Shown in pieces: positions 58,190-64,000 of a DNA stretch of 64,000 nucleotides (within the stretch, counting starts at the first letter, position 1; each line of letters starts with the position of its first letter). The position numbers and the translations under genes were made by a program. The notes under the pieces are model-generated. The model was not told the DNA's origin and did not search any database. It saw only the letters and a list, made by a program, of their open reading frames with translations. Origin of the DNA: Bimuria novae-zelandiae CBS 107.79 (taxonomy: Eukaryota > Ascomycota > Dothideomycetes > Pleosporales > Didymosphaeriaceae); the NCBI GenBank assembly GCA_010015655.1, contig ML976698.1, forward strand, positions 176,282 through 240,281, written 5' to 3'.

Positions 58190-61100
58190 TGGCTTATTAA
58201 GTAGATATTCGCCGAGTCGAGAAGCGCTTAATTAAAGATATTACGGTGTATAGACATCGTGTTATAGTACTAATTGACCTAGGGGCAGACGCGTGTCTAA
58301 TCGCCCCGTAAGTAGTTAAGAAGTATAATATGCTATATTATAATAAGAAAACACCGCTGCAAATAGGACTCGCGGACGGGACCTAATTGCAAGGATATAG
58401 TAATGGTTAGCTACGCCTCGAGACGGCGCTGGTATAAGTTAATATAGAAGGCCTAGAGAGCCAACACGTCTTCACCATCGCAGAGATAGGAGACATCGAA
58501 GCCATTGTTGGATACGAATAGCTAGAATAACACAATCTATGGATAGACTGGATTGAACGAACGATTCTTCCCCGGGACCTACTAGCGAAGGCTTAGGCGA
58601 GCCCTAGTAGGAGGGAAACTCCCTAACCTTAGGCAAGAAAAAGGAGTCAACTATCTAGGATACAAGAAATATTAGTATGCAAGATAGACAGGATCTTAAA
58701 GTAATATCTAGGGCGGGTGCACTATATATAGGTCTGGGAAACTAAGATAGTCCTAGACGACCCTGGTCTATTAGAAGAATACAAGGAATTCGCAGACCTA
58801 TTCAAGGAACACGACGAGACTATCCTACCTAAACACAAGGAGTGGGATCACGAGATACCACTAGTAGAGGGAGCCAAGCTACGGCTAGAATGCCTAAGGC
58901 CCCTCACCTACGAATAAGAAAAAGAGTTAAAAGAGCTAATACAGAAGAATCTACGCTTAGGGAAATAGTAGCCTAGTTAGAGTCTTATAGCCTTCTCTAT
59001 ACTCTTTGTTTATAAAAAAGACGGCAGGCTGCAACTCTATATAGATTATAGATAGCTAAACGCCGTGACGATTAAGAATCGCTACCCGTTACTACTAATA
59101 ACGGAGCTTATGGATAGACTCCGAGGAGCTAAATACTTCACGAAATTCGACGTCTAAAATAGATTCTATAGGATTTAAATTGCGAAAGGGCATAAGTGGA
59201 AAACGGCGTTCCGCACACGATATAGCCTTTTCGAGTACACGGTTATGCCTATAGGGCTAACTAACGCACTAGCAACCTTCTAGGAGTTAATAAATTAAGT
59301 ACTATATAAATACTTAGACGTATTCTGCACGGCGTACCTTGACGATATCTTAATATACTTACACGGAATCTTAGAAGAGCACAAAGGACATGTACGTAAA
59401 GTACTATAGAAGTTACAGGAGTATTGATTGCTCCTACACCCTAAGAAGTGCGAGTTCTATGTTACTAAGACGGAATATTTGGGATTTGTGATATCCCGAG
59501 AAGGTGTTAAGATGGACCTGAAGAAGATTGCGATAATAGAAGAATAGCTACTACTATAATTAGTAAAAGATATCTAGTCTTTCTTAGGCTTTACTAACTT
59601 CTATTGTAAATTTATTAGGAACTACTTAAAGACGATCGCTCTGTTAACAGAACTTATAAAGATAGGGAAATAGCGACCTCTATAAAAGGCAGAAATAGCG
59701 GCTTTCGAGCAGCTTAAACGCCTATTCCTAATGGTACCCCTACTATAGATATACGACCTAGAGCGGCAACATCGCATCTATACGGATGCATTGGACTATA
59801 CGCTAGGGGCCGTATTATTATAAGAGTGCGACGATGGTAAATAGAGACCCGTCTTCTATCACGCACGCAAGCTCTTAGGAGCAGAACTAAATTATAAGAT
59901 TTATAACAAGGAGTTGCTCGTAATTGTTAACTATTTTAAGTAATAAGAAGCGCAGCTTAAAGGAGTAAAGCACTAGATAGAGGTCTTTTTAGATTACCTT
60001 AACCTTACGCGCTTTACAACCACAAAGAAGCTTAATTAACGATAGGCTAGATAGTTAGAATAGATAGCGGAATTTGGCTTCTGCATTGCCTATTTACCTG
60101 GCAACTCAAACGCCGCAGCAGACGCGCTTAGCAGGCGTTTAGATCTTGTAAAAGAAGATAATAGTGGTGACCATGTCGTAATCTTAACCTACGCGAAGGA
60201 TAGAACCCTTTGCTATAATAAGACATAGCTTGCGCTAGCACTAGAAGCACGGCGCGCGGATCTTACCTATTATAGGCTAATTATAGAAGAGATATAGAAT
60301 TATAGTAGGCTTAAGGACAAGAATTGCCAAGCGTACGATCTCTACTAAGCTACGAAATTAACAGTACGGGACTATTAAAACCGTATCTAGATTAGCAAGC
60401 AGATGGCTCCGCCGCTAATTAAAAAACTACACGAAGACAAGGATTAGGGACACCTAGGAATCGCTAAAACGACGCGTTAAATCGCGAACGAATATGCTAT
60501 TCCTAGGCTACGCTAGGCGGTATAGAAGGTTTTAGGTAATTGTTTGGCCTATTACAAGAATAAGCCTAAGAGATATAAGCCTTATAGCCTCTTACAACCA
60601 CTATAGCCACCCCTAAGACCATAGTTAAGCGTGACTATGGACTTTATTATGAAGCTACTAGCATTACTAGCACTAGGGAACAAGGATCCCTACGACTTAA
60701 TTTTAGTTATAATCTATTAACTTACTAAGGAGTCGAGGTTTGTGCTAATTAGGGAAGCTATGTTAACAGAAGAACTAGCCTATATAGTGGAACGAGAACT
60801 AATATTACAGGTTAGACGACCTAACGAGTTTATCACAGACAGGGCTAAGATATTCACATTGTCATACTAGACCACGTTTATAGCTAAATTAGGGATTAAG
60901 CACAAGCTCACGACGAGCTTCCATCCTAAAATAGATAGCTAAACTAAGCGAATAAACTAAACGTTAGAATAGTATTTCTAGATGTATATAAATAAGCTTT
61001 AAGATAACTAGGTTAAGCTGTTGCCAACGGCCTAGCTGGCATACAATAGCGCAAGATCGGCGACTACGGGGTACTCGCCATATTACGCCAACCATGGATG

Positions 61101-61690
61101 TGAGCCAACGACTCACTGGAATCTATTAGACATCCAGAGCATTGCGAAGAACGCAGCCAACAAGGCCAAACTTATGCAGGACCTATATAAAACACTGCAC
61201 GAGAATATTACGCGACGTAACAAATAAATAGCGCGATAAGTAAATAAGAAAAGGATTATAGGACTAACCTTTAAGGAGGGGGATAAAGTCCTCCTCTCGC
61301 GAAAAAATCTTAAGATAATAAGGCTAAGCAAAAAACTAAATAACCTTTAAAAGGGACTATTTAAAATCTAAGAGGTTAGGGGACTAGTTAATTTCAAACT
61401 ATAGCTACCTATAGATACACGGATCCACCCGGTCTTCTATAAGTTATTATTAGAACTAGCACTACTAGACGCCAAACTAGAAACCTAGCTCGAACTCGAA
61501 GATAAGGAGTACGAGGTTAAAGCTATTAGGGACCTATAAAAAATCGGGCGTTAGTACAAGTATCTGGTAAAGTAGGAAGGATGGCTAGAGAACCATAATA
61601 CGTAAGAACTAGTATAAAACCTTACGAACTATAAGACAGCGCTAGAGAAGTTCCACGAGGAATATCTAAAGGCGCCACGATTGGATTAGT
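58190..61690 (+). pseudogene. G3 pol relic: protease, RT, RNase H, integrase, chromodomain
   Basis: The protease near 58250 reads VIVLIDLGADACLIAP; the family has DSGA, so the active-site Ser is now Leu. RT spans 58840-59560 with [23 protein letters not shown] sequence, [17 protein letters not shown] and an intact AYLDDILIYLHG. RNase H spans 59700-60160 with IYTDALDYTLGAVLL and NKELLVIV. Integrase spans 60230-61300 with GHLGIAKTTR, VTMDFIMKLLAL, FITDRAKIFT and LAYNSARSATTGYSPYYANHG. The chromodomain at 61490-61690 has YEVKAIRDL and LVKQEGWLENHNTQELVQNL. An open stretch at about 61030-61200 is less mutated than its surroundings. Stops throughout; inactive, but all domains can be placed. Confidence 0.88.
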
Positions 61691-61768
61691 AAGGAACTTA
61701 GAAAAGTTAAAGGACACAGAAGGATTAAAAGAAATAAATAAGTTAGCCTATAACTAGCTTAAGTTAGC

Positions 61769-62215
61769 CTATAGAGGTGTATATAGCAATAGTTCGCGAA
61801 AGCTAGTATTCTTCGAATTCTCCTCTTATTACTCTAACGTCTTAATCGTATTAGTAACGCGTAAGTTATACTAGGTATAGTTATACTCCTTCTCCTTTAT
61901 CTTTACTAACTCTCGCTTAAGACGCGTGGTCTTAAAAGCAGCCTAAGCTTAACGCTCTTTTACTTAAAGAAGGGTAAAACGCTTTTCGCGCTTCTCCTTT
62001 TAAACACGCTCCTAATCCTTCTTAGGAATTTATAGACTATATTTAGCATAGGCAGCGAGATAGCCTACACACTACTTAAAGGTAGCGTTAATAAAACACC
62101 GTAACTTTTTCTTTTAATAACGCTTATAACTAAACACTATTTTTAGGCCTTAAGCTTCTACCTTTTGCGCACGAGCACGACGGGTTACTAGGGACAAATA
62201 GGGGGTTCTTAGCAT
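61769..62215 (-). pseudogene. Antisense coiled-coil frame between G3 pol and 3' LTR
   Basis: On the strand opposite to gag-pol. From ATG 62215 one frame of 148 codons, broken by TAA/TAG only, runs to TAG at 61771-61769. It starts MLRTPYLSLVTRRARAQKVE, then GLKIVFSYKRY, KKKLRCFINATFK, CVGYLAAYAKYSL, IPKKD, ERV and KEKREKR. It lines up without gaps over about 45 codons with the G1 frame at 31590-31970: IVF-x-Y, CF, C-x2-Y-x-AAYA, IPK and ERV recur in order. A basic start and a Lys/Glu-rich coiled-coil end are common to both. Function unknown. Confidence 0.6.
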
Positions 62216-62363
62216 AGTTAGTAAGGCGAGGGGAATTAAGGAGAGGCTATGGCCTACCTTAGGACGCAGGGGGATGCACTTTTATAGTAATTAGCACTAA
62301 CGCGCTAACGGTATAGCACAGTAAAGCAAGGTATTAGGATAATAACCTTAAAGAGGGGGATAG

Positions 62364-62815
62364 TGTTACGACCACGAACCCTATAAGGATAAAGAAGCTA
62401 AATAATTACGCTAAGAGAGTAATTATTAATAAAGTAGTAGAGTTAACGGGACCTAACGGGGCGCGGGGTAGCTTAGTTAGTAGTTACGTAACGAAGTCCC
62501 GCATAAAGGGAAGTCCCATGGGACTACCGTAGTCCCTGGGACTACAGGGCCTTGGCGGGACTACGAAGAAGGAATAGGCTAGTATATAGTGTGGCGACTT
62601 TCCTATTATTGTTTCCTTCCTCGTAATTAACTTATATATCTTCTATGCGAGTACGTTCTCCTATATAGACTAATAGTTATCTTATTTATTATAAGATTAA
62701 ATTATCTAGCCACGCTAAGTGTCGCATTAACTTGTACTACTAAATAATCCGTGAAGCACCACGATACCTTACCGCCCTAACCCAGATCGGAACAAGGTGT
62801 GAGAGCCTCATAACA
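62364..62815 (+). repeat. G3 3' LTR
   Basis: 452 bp, same length as the 5' LTR. Differences are C/T or G/A, with this copy slightly more mutated in its first half. Confidence 0.92.
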
Positions 62816-62960
62816 CCATGGTACAGTCACGGGATCCCAATGTCCCATGATCTTGGCGTATGGGACATCGTGGGACATTACATAATCCTTGGTGGGACAA
62901 TAGCGCCATCTTTTGTTATAAAGTACCTGATGTCGTTCCGTTGAACCTGGGATCCTAACA

Positions 62961-64000
62961 ATACCTTACACATAGCGCTTTATACACGCGTTAAAGTGCT
63001 TAATCTACGTAACTTTAAGCTTATTTATTATTTAGCTATTTTTAAAAACTATAATTTTTTATTAGGAAGATAGGTTATCCTTAGTATGCTAACTAGTAAA
63101 ATATATCTTTACTTAAAAGATAATAAGGGATAAGATCTCTTACCCCACGCTACTAATATTTAGTATTATTAATATTTACTTCTTATTACCTCCTTACACC
63201 TAATTTAGCCTCCTACGCCTTTTAAAGCTAGTAATACTCTTTTAGCTTATTAAAATTACGCCTATTATAAAACTAGACTTATTAAAGTTCTATATATCCT
63301 TATTCTATATAATATACTTTGCCTTTATATTCTATATAAGTTAAAACTAGTTTAATATAATAGCAAGATCCGTATATAGCATTCTTAAGTAGTCTAGCTT
63401 ATAGTTAAACCTTATTATAAGCTTAGGTATACGCTTAATAAAGCTTAATAGCTAGTTTTTAGTAAGTTAGCCTTAGTTATGTGTAGCTAGTAAAGTATTT
63501 ACTATATTTTAATCCTGCGTAAGAATTATAGGATATCCTTACTTAGTAAATTTAAAATATACTAGATAATTATCACCTTTTTTTAATTTTATAAGCTTTA
63601 TTAAATTTAGTTATATTTTAGTGTATAAGAGGACACTAGCGCGTCTATTATATAGCGTAGATTTAGGCGATTATACGTGACAGTAGCGTGTTAGACTAAC
63701 TAGATTTAATTATTAAAAATAAATTATAAGATAAGCTATATATTTACTTCTTATAGAATAGATTAACTACTATTTTATTAAGCTATTGTACGTTAATTAT
63801 AAGTTAGTATGGACTTGGTAAAAGCACGCAGCTCGCCTAGGTGTTGTGAGGGACTAGGTGCTTAAGGAGCCAAAGGTGCCAGAAGAATACTTATAGATTC
63901 GATAAAGAGTCTAAAGTTAAGCTTTAAGCGTTAAACTTATATATCAAGGGTTTATATAACTAAGAGTTAAAGATTTAAAGTAATAATTAGGCGTAGCCTA
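62961..64000. other. AT-rich degraded sequence at the right edge
   Basis: RIP-saturated. A segment near 63250-63330 matches Fot1-like B (36150-36250), so a relic of that family is likely. No end or frame could be fixed, and it runs out of the window. Confidence 0.4.

Larger units (their letters stand above)
55728..62815 (+). mobile_element. Gypsy LTR retrotransposon G3, complete LTR to LTR
   Basis: Both LTRs are 452 bp (TGTTACGACC to CATAACA/TATAACA). An exact target duplication CCATG stands at 55723-55727 and 62816-62820, and a polypurine tract (AAAGAGGGGGA) at 62350-62360. Total length is 7,088 bp. It sits inside the 5' LTR of G4. Domain order is gag, protease, RT, RNase H, integrase, chromodomain, then an antisense frame. 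Its pol differs clearly from that of G1 and G2. Confidence 0.93.
50865..62960 (-). mobile_element. Gypsy element G4 (G2-related), 3' truncated, split by G3
   Basis: Internal relic at 50865-55424 on the minus strand, matching G2 in the same order: integrase start near 51000, RNase H near 51700, RT near 52200-52500, protease near 53200, gag and zinc knuckle at 54000-55300. Its 5' LTR is cut by G3 into 55425-55727 and 62821-62960 (ending GATCCTAACA as in G2), 443 bp in all. The integrase end and the 3' LTR are missing at the boundary with the G6 LTR. It is the most heavily mutated copy of its family here. Confidence 0.75.

Noticed and set aside
17183..64000. Search for a secondary-metabolite or other gene cluster within the AT-rich blocks
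   Set aside because: Every readable frame there belongs to a transposon except the permease; no synthase, cytochrome P450 or similar gene was seen.
1..64000. tRNA, rRNA and CRISPR arrays
   Set aside because: No cloverleaf with A and B boxes, no rRNA stretch and no regularly spaced repeat array was recognised by eye; a covariance-model scan was not possible here.

Overview
The window looks like a filamentous ascomycete nuclear genome (Pezizomycotina, probably Dothideomycetes; the rank is an inference). The reasons are short GT..AG introns, a fungal-type peroxin 26, a HET-domain relic, a YAT/AAT-type permease, Fot1/pogo, Tc1, hAT and Gypsy elements, and the mutation pattern of repeat-induced point mutation (RIP). 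Transposon coding frames are full of TAA and TAG at positions where their families have Gln or Trp, and zinc-knuckle Cys and His have become Tyr. Composition is two-speed: gene islands of normal composition alternate with AT-rich blocks of mutated transposons.

Layout. (1) 1-1.7 kb: an F-box gene on the minus strand, apparently frameshifted. (2) 1.69-6.23 kb: a pogo-type DNA transposon with a second pogo-type element inside it; both have 42-bp terminal inverted repeats (TIRs) and TA target duplications (TSDs). (3) 6.2-17.2 kb: a gene island with a PARN-like deadenylase (minus) and peroxin 26 (plus) sharing a divergent promoter, a double-RING pseudogene (plus), a HET-domain pseudogene (minus) and a secreted TIM-barrel-like protein (minus). 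(4) 17.2-37.1 kb: a Tc1/mariner relic, then a nest in which a hAT element (8-bp TSD) holds a Fot1-like element (TA TSD), which holds a full-length Gypsy element (5-bp TSD), which holds a second Gypsy element on the opposite strand (5-bp TSD). A second Fot1-like element and three further LTRs lie in the same stack. (5) 37.1-39.3 kb: an intact amino-acid permease gene (minus). (6) 39.26-64 kb: RIP-degraded DNA with a Fot1/pogo left end, telomere-like repeats, at least four Gypsy copies or parts of copies and a fresh-looking solo LTR. One Gypsy element at 55.7-62.8 kb is complete from LTR to LTR and sits inside the LTR of another.

The ordinary genes do not form an evident pathway or cluster. They cover RNA decay, peroxisome biogenesis, secretion and amino-acid uptake. 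Two of the five non-transposon genes in the 6-17 kb island are pseudogenes.

Two transposon observations seem most worth follow-up. First, two divergent Gypsy families carry a related antisense open frame between integrase and the 3' LTR. Second, three Gypsy elements have an 8-nt segment exactly 2 nt after the 5' LTR that is complementary to the predicted 5' end of their own transcript, which points to Tf1-like self-priming. No tRNA, rRNA or CRISPR array was recognised.
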